64,000 bases of DNA from Pseudomonas fulva (GCF_023517795.1 NZ_CP082928.1:4960001-5024000), one strand, 5' to 3'; counted from the stretch's first letter, positions 54,289 through 63,147 are shown. Notes: a model not told the origin generated them from the letters alone. A program made the numbers and translations.

Positions 54289-55521
54289 ATGACCCAGTCA
54301 CCGTCAGCCGACCTGCCTGCGCAGGTTCGCTCGGCGCCGCAGCGTGCGGCCCATATCATCCGTAACGACGCCGAAGCCATCGAGGTGGCGCAGCGCCTGG
54401 CCGAGGATTTCGCCCGCGACGCGGCCTTGCGTGACCGCGAGCGACGCTTACCCTGGGAGGAGCTGGAACGCTTCTCCGAAAGCGGCCTGTGGGCGATCAG
54501 CGTGCCCGAGGCCTACGGTGGCGCGGGGGTGTCTTACGTCACCCTCAGCGAGGTGATCGCGACCATCTCTGCCGCCGATTCGTCGCTTGGCCAGTTGCCA
54601 CAGAACCACTTCGGCGTGCTCAGCAACCTCGGCCTGACCGGCAGCGAGGAGCAGAAGCGCCACTACTACGCCAAGGTGCTGCAGGGCTACCGTTTCGGCA
54701 ATGCCTTCTCCGAAGCGCGCAGCCAGTACGTCACCACCTTCCAGACGCAGATCCGCTTCGAAGGCGACAGCGCCGTGCTCGACGGCGAGAAGGCCTACTG
54801 CACCGGTGCGTTGTTCGCCCACATCGTCCCGGTCGCGGGTGTCGACGAGGAGGGTCGCCCACACATCGCCTTCGTGCCACGCGACGCCGTCGGCCTCACG
54901 GTGATCGACAGTTGGGACGGCTTCGGCCAGCGCATCACCGCCAGCGGCCAGGTGCGTATCGACGGCGTACGGGTGCCCGCGAGCGACGTGATACCGGCCT
55001 GGAAGGCCTACGACCAGCCCACCGCCGATGGCCCGATTTCGCAGATCATCCAGGCGGCGGTGGACACCGGCATCGCCCGTGGCGCCTTCGCCGAAACCCT
55101 GCGCGTGGCGCGTCAGGCACGCCCCTGGGTGGACAGCGGGTTGCAGCACGGCTGGCAGGACCCGCTCGGCCAGGCGCTGATCGGCGAGCTGGCCTGGCGC
55201 CTGCAGGCGGCCGAGGCGATCTTGCAGCGCGCTGCCGAGGCGGTCGATCGCGCCGTCGCCGAGCCCAGCGAAACGCACGTTGCCGACGCCTCGGTGGTGG
55301 TCGGCCAGGCCAAGGTGCTGTCCACCGAGATCTCCCTCGAGGCGTCCAGCCGCCTGCTGGAGCTGGGTGGCACGCGCAGCGTCTCGGTCAGCCAGGGGCT
55401 GGATCGCTTCTGGCGCAACGCACGCACCCACACCCTGCATGACCCGGTGCGCTGGAAGTACCACCTGGTCGGCAACCAATTGCTCAACGGCATCCGGCCG
55501 CAACGTCATTCCTGGAACTGA
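54289..55521 (+). CDS. sfnB: SfnB-family sulfur acquisition oxidoreductase
   Basis: A 410-residue acyl-CoA-dehydrogenase-fold flavoprotein: AQRLAEDFARDAALRDRERRLPWEELERFSESGLWAISVPEAYGGAGVSYVTLSEVIATISAADSSLGQLPQNHFGVL, GNAFSEARSQYVTTFQTQI, DGFGQRITASGQVRIDGVRV and WRNARTHTLHDPVRWKYHLVGNQLLNG. SfnB-type proteins belong to the sulfate-starvation response and are related to DszC, and need a reduced flavin. It heads the second ABC operon, with the short ORF 55531-55917 directly after it. The biochemical substrate is not established for this subgroup. Confidence 0.9.
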   Translation: MTQSPSADLPAQVRSAPQRAAHIIRNDAEAIEVAQRLAEDFARDAALRDRERRLPWEELERFSESGLWAISVPEAYGGAGVSYVTLSEVIATISAADSSLGQLPQNHFGVLSNLGLTGSEEQKRHYYAKVLQGYRFGNAFSEARSQYVTTFQTQIRFEGDSAVLDGEKAYCTGALFAHIVPVAGVDEEGRPHIAFVPRDAVGLTVIDSWDGFGQRITASGQVRIDGVRVPASDVIPAWKAYDQPTADGPISQIIQAAVDTGIARGAFAETLRVARQARPWVDSGLQHGWQDPLGQALIGELAWRLQAAEAILQRAAEAVDRAVAEPSETHVADASVVVGQAKVLSTEISLEASSRLLELGGTRSVSVSQGLDRFWRNARTHTLHDPVRWKYHLVGNQLLNGIRPQRHSWN

Positions 55522-55530
55522 GGTCACGTC

Positions 55531-55917
55531 ATGTCCAACACCCATTCCCAAGGCCGGGGCGACCTGGCCCATGCCCGTCATGTCGAGGCCGCTCTGCTCG
55601 ACTACCTGCGCGGGCAGAGTGCCCGTCATGAAGCGCTGGTAATCGCTGCAGTCGGCGAGTTGCGCATCCGTATCGACGCCGCCGACGCGTTGCTGGCACG
55701 CGCCGATGCCTCGCAGTCGGCCGCCATCGCTTTTCGTCTGGCCGCCGCCGAGGCCGCGCGCCTGGCCGGGCAGACGCATTTCGAGCTGACCGGAAGCAGC
55801 CTGCCGCGTCCACAGCCGGGCAGCGCCGAGCCGGCACTGCTCACTCAACGGCGGCTGCTCGGCGACCACTACCTCAACGGCGCCGCCTTGGCCGACCAGC
55901 AAGGGGCGCAGGCATGA
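55531..55917 (+). CDS. Orphan protein resembling the C-terminal helical domain of SfnB
   Basis: A 128-residue protein that appears to be a stand-alone version of the C-terminal four-helix domain of SfnB-type acyl-CoA dehydrogenases. Blocks align with the upstream SfnB: VGELRIRIDAADALLARA with IGELAWRLQAAEAILQRA; QSAAIAFRLAAAEAARLAGQTHFELTG with the VVVGQAKVLSTEISLEASSRLLELGG region; and RRLLGDHYLNG with RWKYHLVGNQLLNG. The N-terminal and middle domains (FAD site) are missing. It keeps an open frame, starts 10 bases after sfnB, and overlaps the binding-protein gene by four bases (ATGA at 55914-55917), so it is translated as an operon member. Possible helper subunit or a gene remnant. Confidence 0.7.
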   Translation: MSNTHSQGRGDLAHARHVEAALLDYLRGQSARHEALVIAAVGELRIRIDAADALLARADASQSAAIAFRLAAAEAARLAGQTHFELTGSSLPRPQPGSAEPALLTQRRLLGDHYLNGAALADQQGAQA

Positions 55918-56882
55918 GTCGAATCCTGACGTTGCTCACCGCTCTGCTGCTGGCACTGGCGGGCGGCCTGGCGCAAGCCGAGGAGGGCGATGCCGTGCCG
56001 TCGCTGGCCGGCAAGCGCATTGCCGTGAGCATGACCGGCACCAGTCATTACTTCGATATCAAGGCGTTCCAGGCGCAGGTCGATGAGATCAAGCGCCTGG
56101 GCGGCACGCCGATCACCCTCGACGCCGGACGCAACGACCGCAACCTGGTCAGGCAACTGCAGACGGTGGTGACACAGAAGCCCGATGCGGTGATCCAGAC
56201 CCTCGGCACCCTGAGCGTTATCGACCCCTGGCTCAAACGCATCCAGGTGGCGGGCATCCCGCTGTTCACCATCGATGCACCGTCGCAGTACAGCCTCAAC
56301 AACACCACGTCGGACAACGTCGCGGCCGGCCGAGCGCTGGCCGAACAACTGGTGCGCGACACCGGCGGCAAGGGCCGCATCCTGGTGTTCAACGGCTTCT
56401 ACGGGGTGCCGGTCTGCGCGATCCGCTATGACGAGTTGAAGAAGGTGCTGGCCGCGCATCCGCAGCTGCAGATCATCGAGCCGGAGCTGCGCGACGTGAT
56501 CCCCAACACCGTGCAGGATGCGCGCAGCCAGATCGCCGCGCTTCTGAACAAGTATCCCAAGGGCGAGATCGCCGCCATCTGGTCGGCCTGGGACATTCCT
56601 CAGCTCGGCGCCAGCCAGGCGCTGATCGACGCCGGGCGCACCGAGATCCGCACCTACGGTGTGGACGGCACGCCTGAAGTGCTGGAGCTGATCGCCCGTA
56701 GCGATTCGCCCATCGGCGCGGTGGTGGCGCAGCAGCCTGACCTGATCGGCCGTACCGCGGTGCGCAACGTGGCCCGTTACCTGGCCGGACAGCGTGATCT
56801 GCCGAAGGAGAGCCATGTCGCCACACTGTTGACGACCCGCGACAACCTGGATCAGGTCAAGAACCTGCGAGGTGATCAATGA
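55914..56882 (+). CDS. Sugar-type ABC transporter substrate-binding protein, copy A
   Basis: A 322-residue periplasmic binding protein of the ribose/LacI-like fold, with a Sec signal peptide (MSRILTLLTALLLALAGGLAQA). Blocks: KRIAVSMTGTSHYFDIKAFQAQVDEIKRLGGTPITLDAGRND, QKPDAVIQTLGTLSVIDPWLKRI, LVFNGFYGVPVCAIRYDELKKVL and DVIPNTVQDARSQIAALLNKYPKGEIAAIWSAWD. It overlaps copy B by four bases (ATGA, 56879-56882). The ligand is unknown; the operon suggests a sulfur-containing or sulfated compound rather than ribose. Confidence 0.9.
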   Translation: MSRILTLLTALLLALAGGLAQAEEGDAVPSLAGKRIAVSMTGTSHYFDIKAFQAQVDEIKRLGGTPITLDAGRNDRNLVRQLQTVVTQKPDAVIQTLGTLSVIDPWLKRIQVAGIPLFTIDAPSQYSLNNTTSDNVAAGRALAEQLVRDTGGKGRILVFNGFYGVPVCAIRYDELKKVLAAHPQLQIIEPELRDVIPNTVQDARSQIAALLNKYPKGEIAAIWSAWDIPQLGASQALIDAGRTEIRTYGVDGTPEVLELIARSDSPIGAVVAQQPDLIGRTAVRNVARYLAGQRDLPKESHVATLLTTRDNLDQVKNLRGDQ

Positions 56883-57907
56883 GCGACCACCCATTCGCCG
56901 GCATTTCCCGGCGCCACCTGCTCGGCGCTTGTTCGGCAATGCTCGCTCTCGGGCTTGCCGCACCGTTAAGCCGCGCTGTGGCGAACGACGCCGATAGCGG
57001 CGCCGAGGCGAGCGCTACAGTGCCTTCGCTGAACGGCAAGCGCGTCGCCATCAGCACCGTGGGCACCAGTATCTATTTCGACAGCCGGGCCTTCAAGGCG
57101 CAGGTCGAGGAGGTGCAACGCCTCGGTGGCACGCCGATCACCCTGGACGCCGGGCGCAACGACAAGGCCATGGTGACCCAGTTGCAGAACCTGGTGACCC
57201 AGAAGCCCGATGCGGTGATTCATAACCTCGGTACACTGAGCATCATCGACCCATGGTTCAAGCGCATCAGCGCCGCCGGCATCCCGCTGTTCACCATCGA
57301 GGTGCCATCGCAGTACGCGATCAATACGATTTCCGCCGACAACTGGAGCACGGGATTGCTACTGGCCAAGCAGTTGGTGGCCGATCTGCGCGGCAAGGGC
57401 AGGGTGCTGCTGTTCAATGGTTTTTATGGCGTACCGAGCTGCGGCATTCGTTACGATCAGTTGAAGCTGGTTAGCAAATTCTACCCGCAAATCGAATTCA
57501 TCCAGCCGGAGCTGCACGACGTGATTCCCAACACCGTGCAGGACGCCCGCAGCCAGGTTGCCGCCTTGCTCAACAAGTACCCCAAGGGTGAACTCGACGC
57601 GATCTGGGCGGCCTGGGATCTGCCGCAGCTCGGGGCCAGCCAGGCGTTGATCGAAGCCGGGCGCAATGAAGTGCGCACCTATGGCGTCGACGGTACGCCC
57701 GAGGTGCTGGACCTGCTGCGCCAACCGGGTAGCCCGGTGGCGGCGGTAGTGGCGCAGCAGCCGGCGCTGATCGGCCGTACGGCGGTACACAACGTTGCCC
57801 GTTACCTGGCTGGCGAGCACGATCTGCCGCGCGAGACGTTCGTCGAAACCCTGCTGACCACGGCGGGTAACGTCGATGAAGTCCGACGTATCCGGGGCGA
57901 CGCATGA
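56879..57907 (+). CDS. Sugar-type ABC transporter substrate-binding protein, copy B (Tat-like signal)
   Basis: A 342-residue paralogue of copy A, with many identical blocks (VPSLNGKRVAIS, GGTPITLDAGRND, NTVQDARSQVAALLNKYPKG, YGVDGTPEVL). Its N-terminus differs: MSDHPFAGISRRHLLGACSAMLALGLAAPLSRA contains SRRHLLG, a twin-arginine-type motif, so it may go through the Tat pathway, while copy A has a plain Sec signal. ATGA overlaps at both ends (56879-56882 and 57904-57907) show strict co-translation. Confidence 0.9.
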   Translation: MSDHPFAGISRRHLLGACSAMLALGLAAPLSRAVANDADSGAEASATVPSLNGKRVAISTVGTSIYFDSRAFKAQVEEVQRLGGTPITLDAGRNDKAMVTQLQNLVTQKPDAVIHNLGTLSIIDPWFKRISAAGIPLFTIEVPSQYAINTISADNWSTGLLLAKQLVADLRGKGRVLLFNGFYGVPSCGIRYDQLKLVSKFYPQIEFIQPELHDVIPNTVQDARSQVAALLNKYPKGELDAIWAAWDLPQLGASQALIEAGRNEVRTYGVDGTPEVLDLLRQPGSPVAAVVAQQPALIGRTAVHNVARYLAGEHDLPRETFVETLLTTAGNVDEVRRIRGDA

Positions 57908-59442
57908 GTACGCCGGTGCTGGAGCTGCGCGGCATCGTCAAGACCTTCGGCGCCACCCGTGCACTCGATGGCGCGAGCCTGCGCGTGGCGGCGGGCAGCG
58001 TGCACGGCCTGGTAGGCGAGAACGGTGCCGGCAAGTCGACGCTGATCAAGGTGCTGGCCGGCATCCACCGCCCGGACGCCGGCAGCCTGCTGCTCGACGG
58101 CCAGCCTTACGGGCATTTCAGCCCGCGCCAGGTGGAGCGCCTGGGCATCGGCTTCATCCATCAGGAGCGCTTGTTGCCGGCCAGTTTCACGGTTGGTGAA
58201 GCTTTGTTCTTAGGCCATGAACGGCGGCGCGGCCCATTGCTCGATCGACGTAGCCAGCAGTGCGAGGCTGCACATTTGCTGGACGATTACTTCGGCCTGC
58301 GTCTGCCGGCCGATGCGCTGATCGGTGAACTGAGCAGCGCCGAGCAACAGGTGGTGCAGATCGTCCGTGCGCTGCTGGTCAAACCCCGTGTGCTGGTGTT
58401 CGACGAGCCCAGTGTGGCTCTGGTGCAGCGTGAAGTGGAGCGTTTGCTGCGGATCATCCAGCGCTTGCGCGATGATGGCCTGGCGATCATCTACATCTCT
58501 CATTACCTGCAGGAAATCGAGGCCCTGTGCGACCGCGTGACGGTGCTGCGCAACGGTCGCGATGTCGCCGAAGTCGACCCACGAAACACGTCGCTGGAGC
58601 AGATCACGCGGCTGATGGTCAACCGAGAAGTCGGCGAGCTGTATCCCAAGGTGACGGTGCCTGCCGGTGCGCCGTTGCTCGAGGTGCGCGGGTTGAGCCG
58701 GGCACGGGCTTACCTGGATGTCGACCTGCAGGTGCGCCGCGGCGAGATCGTCGGCCTCACCGGGTTGGTGGGTTCGGGCGCCAAGGAGCTGCTGCGCAGC
58801 CTGTTCGGCCTGGCACCACCGGACGTCGGCGAGGTACGCCTGGAAGGGCGTCCGTTGTCCCTGCGCAGCCCGCGCGAGGCGGTCGGCGAGGGCATCGCGC
58901 TGCTGCCCGAAGAGCGCCGCCGACAAGGCGTGGCGCTCGACCTGAGTGTGCAGGAGAACACCACCCTGGCAGCCCTGTCGCGCTTCGTCCGCGTGGGGCT
59001 GTTGTCGCCGGTGCGCGAGCGTCGTACCACCCTCGAGTTGATCGAGCGCCTGAGTATCAAGACCCCGGGCGCGCATGCTGCGGTGCGCCAGCTCAGCGGC
59101 GGCAACCAGCAGAAGGTGGCGCTGGCGAAGTGGTTCGCGCGGCGCTCCAGCCTGTACCTGCTGGACGAGCCCAGCGTTGGCATCGATGTCGGCGCCAAGG
59201 TGGAGATCTATCGGCTGATCGGCGAACTGGTGAAGGAGGGCGCCGGGGTGCTGATCCTGTCCTCCGACCTGCCGGAGTTGATCGGTCTCTGCGACCGCAT
59301 TCATGTCATGCACCGCGGCGCCATCGCCGCACGTTTCGCCGCTGGCGAAGCGAACAGTGACCGCCTGTTGGCGGTGGCCAGCGGCGCGCAACGCGCACCG
59401 CACGAGGAACGACCTTTCTATGCCTACGCCATCGCTATCTGA
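57904..59442 (+). CDS. Sugar-type ABC transporter ATP-binding protein (RbsA-like, two NBDs)
   Basis: A 512-residue protein with two fused nucleotide-binding domains, the hallmark of RbsA/MglA/XylG. First NBD: Walker A GENGAGKST (about 39-47), signature ELSSAEQQVVQIVRAL, Walker B LVFDEPSVAL. Second NBD: degenerate Walker A GLVGSGAKELL, signature LSGGNQQKVALAKWF, Walker B LLDEPSVGIDVG. The first NBD signature deviates from the usual LSxGxxQ only slightly. Overlaps copy B by four bases, and its end overlaps the permease start (59420). Confidence 0.94.
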   Translation: MSTPVLELRGIVKTFGATRALDGASLRVAAGSVHGLVGENGAGKSTLIKVLAGIHRPDAGSLLLDGQPYGHFSPRQVERLGIGFIHQERLLPASFTVGEALFLGHERRRGPLLDRRSQQCEAAHLLDDYFGLRLPADALIGELSSAEQQVVQIVRALLVKPRVLVFDEPSVALVQREVERLLRIIQRLRDDGLAIIYISHYLQEIEALCDRVTVLRNGRDVAEVDPRNTSLEQITRLMVNREVGELYPKVTVPAGAPLLEVRGLSRARAYLDVDLQVRRGEIVGLTGLVGSGAKELLRSLFGLAPPDVGEVRLEGRPLSLRSPREAVGEGIALLPEERRRQGVALDLSVQENTTLAALSRFVRVGLLSPVRERRTTLELIERLSIKTPGAHAAVRQLSGGNQQKVALAKWFARRSSLYLLDEPSVGIDVGAKVEIYRLIGELVKEGAGVLILSSDLPELIGLCDRIHVMHRGAIAARFAAGEANSDRLLAVASGAQRAPHEERPFYAYAIAI

Positions 59443-60403
59443 GGCCTTGCGCCCGCAGTTCGTGCAATTCTTAAGGCGGCGCGGGGCGCTGTTGGCCTTT
59501 GCCGCGATCCTGCTGGCCTTCGCCTTCAGCGCGCCGAACTTCCTCACCCCGGGCAACCTGGTCAATGTCCTCGCCCAGTCGGCGATCCTTGGCATCCTTG
59601 CCTTCGGCCTGACCACGGTGATCATCGGCGGTGGCTCGAACGTGGTGTCCGGTGGGCTCGATCTGTCGCTGGCGGCCAATCTCGGCTTGTCAGCGGCGGT
59701 CTATGCCAGCCTGAACAATGCCGGTGTCGGTGATTTCGCCAGTATTGCCGCGACCCTTGGCACCGGCCTGGCCATCGGCACGCTGAATGCGCTGGTGGTG
59801 GTCGGTTTCCGTTTGCCGCCGCTGCTGGCGACCCTGGCGACCTTGAACCTGGTGGCCGGGCTGGAACTGGTGCTGACCGAGAACACCGTGCTGCCCAGCA
59901 CTTCGCCGTTGCTGGAATGGCTGGCCTTCGGCAGCTGGCTCGGCGTGCCAGCCTTGGCCTGGGTGCTGGCGGCGGTCGGCGGCGTGCTGATTCTGTTGAT
60001 CCAGCACACGCCCTTCGGCCTGCGCCTGTACGCCGTCGGCGAGTACCCGGAAGCGGCCAATGCCGCCGGCCTGTCGGTACGCGGCTACGTGTTCGCCAGC
60101 TACCTGATCAGTGGCCTGTGCGGCAGTCTGGCGGCGTTCTGCTCGGCGGCCTGGTTCAGCGGCAGCACCACCGGCTCCGGCGAGATGCTGCTATCGGTGG
60201 TGGCCATCGCGTTTCTCGGGGTGATCTTCTCCCGGCGCCTGCAGCCAAGCATCGGCGGCGCACTGCTGGCCACGTTGCTGGTCGGGGTGCTGATCAACGG
60301 CTTCCAGCTTCTGAATATTTCCAGCTTCTGGGTCGACGGCGTGCAGGGCGTGCTGATCCTGCTGGTGGTCGCCCTGTCCGGTTTGCGCAACAAGGAGGCC
60401 TGA
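59420..60403 (+). CDS. Sugar-type ABC transporter permease 1 (RbsC-like)
   Basis: A 327-residue inner-membrane permease with about ten hydrophobic helices: FSAPNFLTPGNLVNVLAQSAILGILAFGLTTVIIGGGSNVVSGGLDLSLAANLGLSAAVYA is the RbsC-type opening, and YAVGEYPEAANAAGLSVRGYVFASYLISGLCGSLAA is the coupling loop. ATG at 59420 lies inside the end of the ATPase gene (23-base overlap); the upstream frame to 59303 is inside it. It pairs with permease 2 as a heterodimer. No clear substrate motif. Confidence 0.93.
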   Translation: MPTPSLSEALRPQFVQFLRRRGALLAFAAILLAFAFSAPNFLTPGNLVNVLAQSAILGILAFGLTTVIIGGGSNVVSGGLDLSLAANLGLSAAVYASLNNAGVGDFASIAATLGTGLAIGTLNALVVVGFRLPPLLATLATLNLVAGLELVLTENTVLPSTSPLLEWLAFGSWLGVPALAWVLAAVGGVLILLIQHTPFGLRLYAVGEYPEAANAAGLSVRGYVFASYLISGLCGSLAAFCSAAWFSGSTTGSGEMLLSVVAIAFLGVIFSRRLQPSIGGALLATLLVGVLINGFQLLNISSFWVDGVQGVLILLVVALSGLRNKEA

Positions 60404-60404
60404 G

Positions 60405-61391
60405 ATGTCCGATTCGTTATCCGCACCGCAACCCGCTCGCCTGAGCGGGCTCTCGCGCCAGGCGCTATTGCGCCTGGTCATGCCGACGCTGTTCGCTGGC
60501 GTGCTGCTGTTCTTCGCCCTCGAGGCGCCTGGCTTTCTTACCGCCGGCAACCTGTCCAGCCTGCTGCTGAACAACTTTGTGCTGCTGGCCATCGTCGCCA
60601 TCGGCATGACCTACGCCATCGCCGCTGGCGGCATCGACCTGTCGGTAGGCACGGCGCTGGATTTTTCGGCGCTGGCCTTCGTCTTGCTGCTCAATGCCGG
60701 TTTCGGGCTGTATGTGGCGATTCCCGGAGCGCTGTTGGCTGGCAGCCTGGCCGGGCTGTTCAATGCCGGGCTGATCGCCGGGCTGGGCATTTCACCGTTC
60801 CTTGCCACCCTCGGCACACTGTTCATCGGCAGCAGCGTGCAAAAGCTGCTCTCCGATGGTGGGCAGCCGATCTACCTGGAGGCGCAGGTGCGCAGTGGCC
60901 TGGCCAGCGAGCGCCTGCTTGGCGTGCCGCTACCCATGCTGTTGGTGGTACTGCTGGCGTTGGTGTACGGCCTGTTGCTGGCGCGTGGGCGCTTTGGCCG
61001 GGAGATGCTTGCCGTTGGCAGCCAACCGCTGGTAGCGCGTTATTCGGGCCTGGCGCAGCGGCGTATCGCGGCTTTGGTGTTCATCGCCAGTGCCTTTGCC
61101 TGCGCGCTGGCCGGCATCCTGCTCCCGGCCACGGTGAACGCCTACGTGCCGATGTCTGGCAACGCTTTCCTGATGAATGCCATCGGTGCGGTGTTCATTG
61201 GCGCCACGCTGAGCCGACACAACCGGGTCAACGTGCCCGGTACGTTGCTTGGCGTGCTGTTTCTCAACGTCACCGCCAACGGCCTGCTGCTGATCGGCTG
61301 GAATTTCTTCTGGCAGCAGGTGGCCACTGGCGTTCTGATTCTGGCGGTTCTGCTGTTCAGCTTTGCCAGTCGGCGGCTGGCAAGCAACTAA
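60405..61391 (+). CDS. Sugar-type ABC transporter permease 2 (RbsC-like)
   Basis: A 328-residue permease similar to permease 1: FFALEAPGFLTAGNLSSLLLNNFVLLAIVAIGMTYAIAAGGIDLSVGTALDFSALAF and MLAVGSQPLVARYSGLAQRRIAALVFIASAFACALAGILLPATVNAYVP. Starts one base after the permease 1 stop, with GGAGG before it. Having two separate RbsC-like permeases in one operon instead of one homodimeric RbsC is less common. Last gene of this operon. Confidence 0.93.
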   Translation: MSDSLSAPQPARLSGLSRQALLRLVMPTLFAGVLLFFALEAPGFLTAGNLSSLLLNNFVLLAIVAIGMTYAIAAGGIDLSVGTALDFSALAFVLLLNAGFGLYVAIPGALLAGSLAGLFNAGLIAGLGISPFLATLGTLFIGSSVQKLLSDGGQPIYLEAQVRSGLASERLLGVPLPMLLVVLLALVYGLLLARGRFGREMLAVGSQPLVARYSGLAQRRIAALVFIASAFACALAGILLPATVNAYVPMSGNAFLMNAIGAVFIGATLSRHNRVNVPGTLLGVLFLNVTANGLLLIGWNFFWQQVATGVLILAVLLFSFASRRLASN

Positions 61392-61614
61392 CGCGGGCGT
61401 TTCGTGTGAAACGCTGTGTAAGGGCCTGGGCACGATAGGTCTAGGTCAGTTTTTCTGGATACTCCAAGCCATTGGCCGGAATGTGGCACATTACCTGTGG
61501 GAGCGGGCCATGCCCGCGAAACAATCACGGAAAGGCGGCCTATCTCTTGGTTTCCTGAACGAGCGTGATCAGGTTCCAAGGCCTGGAGATGACTCTCCAG
61601 GCCAGGCATCGCCA
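61392..61614. other. Gap between convergent sulfur genes, with REP
   Basis: 223 bases between permease 2 and the minus-strand acyl-CoA-dehydrogenase-like gene. Holds a REP-like element (61493-61527), and I see no gene or strong terminator. Confidence 0.6.
61493..61527. repeat. REP-like element
   Basis: CCTGTGGGAGCGGGCCATGCCCGCGAA: the core GTGGGAGCGGGC..GCCCGCGAA is a typical Pseudomonas REP half-palindrome. Confidence 0.78.
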
Positions 61615-62853
61615 TCAGGCCTGCTTGGCACCGCCGCCGATCTGCCAGACGTAGGGCGGCTCGGTGCCGTTCACATGCCAGTCGCCGATGATGCGTTCCT
61701 TGTAGATCACCGGGTTGTGCGAGGCGGCGGTACGGGCGTTGCGCCAGTGGCGATCGAGCTGTTTGACGGTGCTGGTGCCGGAAGCGCCGAGCGTGTTGAA
61801 CAGGTCGCTGGTGGCACGCAGCACCAGTTCCACGGCGGCCACCTGGGCCTGGGCTGATTCCAGTTCGGCGGCGCTGTTGGCCTGCTGCTCGGCCGTTTCA
61901 TCGCGGTTAAAGCGTGCCAGGTAGGCCCGTTGAGCCGCTTCGGTGGCGCGCAGGGTGCCCGCTTCGGCGGCGTAGACCAGGCCACTGGCCTTGCCGATCA
62001 CCTGCAGCACTTGTGGGTCCTGACTCACGGCCGGGGCGTTGCCATGGCTGAACACCCGCGTGCGCTCGCTGGTTTCCTGGCTGAAGTCGCGCACGGCGGC
62101 GCGGCCTGAGCCAACGATGACGGCCAGCAGAACCAGTTGGTAGAACGCCGTCTGGTATTTGAAGCGGGTGGCGAAATCGATGATGTTCTCTTCCTCGACC
62201 ACCGCGTTCTCGAACACCGAGGTACCGCTGCCAGTCGTGCGTTGGCCGAAACCGTCCCAGTCGTCGCTCTGGGTGATGCCGGGCTGCTGGGTGCGGATTG
62301 CCGCGATCACGTCGGCGCCGGTGTCATCGCGACGGGCGAAGAGGTCGATCCAGTCGGAGAAGAGGCTGCCGGTGCTGTAGTACTTGGTGCCGTTGACCAC
62401 CCACTGCTCGCCCTGGCGTGAGACTCGGGTGATGACGTCGCCGATCTTCACCGCGCCAACCTCCGTCCAGGCGCAGCCGACCAGGTCACCCTCTGTGAAG
62501 CGTTTGAACCACACATCCTGCGGCGCGCTGGCATGGGCATTGAGGCGATCCTCAACGAAGGCGAAGTGCCCGCGCAGCGCCTGCGGCAGGTTGGAGTCGG
62601 CCTCGGCCAGTTCGATCAGCAGTTGGAACAGTTGCGGCAGTGATGCGCCCGCGCCACCGTGTTCGACCGGCACGCGCACGGCACCGAAGCCGGCCTCCTT
62701 CAGCCAGTGGATGGGTTCGAACGGCAGGCTGCGGGTGCGCTCACGTTCGACACTGCCTTCGGCGATGCGCGCAAAGATCGGCCGGAAGCGGGCGGCAAGG
62801 GATTCATAGTCGGTGCCGGTAGACAGGTGTGGCACATGGGCTTGAGCGGTCAT
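61615..62853 (-). CDS. Acyl-CoA-dehydrogenase-fold flavoprotein (second SfnB/DszC-like)
   Basis: A 412-residue protein of the same fold family as SfnB: YESLAARFRPIFARIAEGSVERERTRSLPFEPIHWLKEAGFGAVRVPVEHGGAGASLPQLFQLLIELAEADSNLPQALRGHFAFVED, KIGDVITRVSRQGEQWVVNGTKYYSTGSLFSDWIDLFARRD, DWDGFGQRTTGSGTSVFENAVV and WRNARTAASHNPVIYKERIIGDWHVNGTEPP. It is more like the DszC-type (SnaB, IboC) monooxygenases than SfnB. GAGGAGA before ATG 62853. Divergent from msuE-sfnG, with a sigma-54-like element on this strand 45-60 bases upstream. Confidence 0.88.
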   Translation of the reverse strand: MTAQAHVPHLSTGTDYESLAARFRPIFARIAEGSVERERTRSLPFEPIHWLKEAGFGAVRVPVEHGGAGASLPQLFQLLIELAEADSNLPQALRGHFAFVEDRLNAHASAPQDVWFKRFTEGDLVGCAWTEVGAVKIGDVITRVSRQGEQWVVNGTKYYSTGSLFSDWIDLFARRDDTGADVIAAIRTQQPGITQSDDWDGFGQRTTGSGTSVFENAVVEEENIIDFATRFKYQTAFYQLVLLAVIVGSGRAAVRDFSQETSERTRVFSHGNAPAVSQDPQVLQVIGKASGLVYAAEAGTLRATEAAQRAYLARFNRDETAEQQANSAAELESAQAQVAAVELVLRATSDLFNTLGASGTSTVKQLDRHWRNARTAASHNPVIYKERIIGDWHVNGTEPPYVWQIGGGAKQA

Positions 62854-62896
62854 CGCAGTTCTCCTCGATTGATGCGATTGCTGACGGCTGATCCTT

Positions 62897-62913
62897 CGCA
62901 AACTCCATGCCCT
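62897..62913 (-). promoter_or_regulatory. Candidate sigma-54 promoter of the second SfnB-like gene
   Basis: On the minus strand GGGCATGGAGTTTGC: GG (62911-62910), ten bases, GC (62899-62898), an exact GG-N10-GC with -12 TTTGC. The start codon is about 45 bases downstream. Confidence 0.6.
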
Positions 62914-63130
62914 GTATATAAATCCTTATAAATCAATTAATTGTGATTTATCCGGGCAGATGAGCTGTACCGCCACCAACAGCTTGTTGAACGACTGTTG
63001 GAAGGCGGGCAGTACTGCTGCCGGCGCTACTGTTTCTCCAGGGTCAGTGCTTCAACAGCTTGCGCGCGGCTGAGCAGCTGCAGCTGTTGCTGGATGACCA
63101 CAACTAGTTGAATTAAATGGATTTAATTCA

Positions 63131-63147
63131 TTGGCACGGTTGCTGCT
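63131..63147 (+). promoter_or_regulatory. Candidate sigma-54 promoter of msuE-sfnG
   Basis: TTGGCACGGTTGCTGCT: GG at 63133-63134, ten bases, GC at 63145-63146, the best match in the window to the TGGCACG-N4-TTGCW consensus. It is followed 42 bases later by the ribosome site AGGAGG. Confidence 0.72.
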
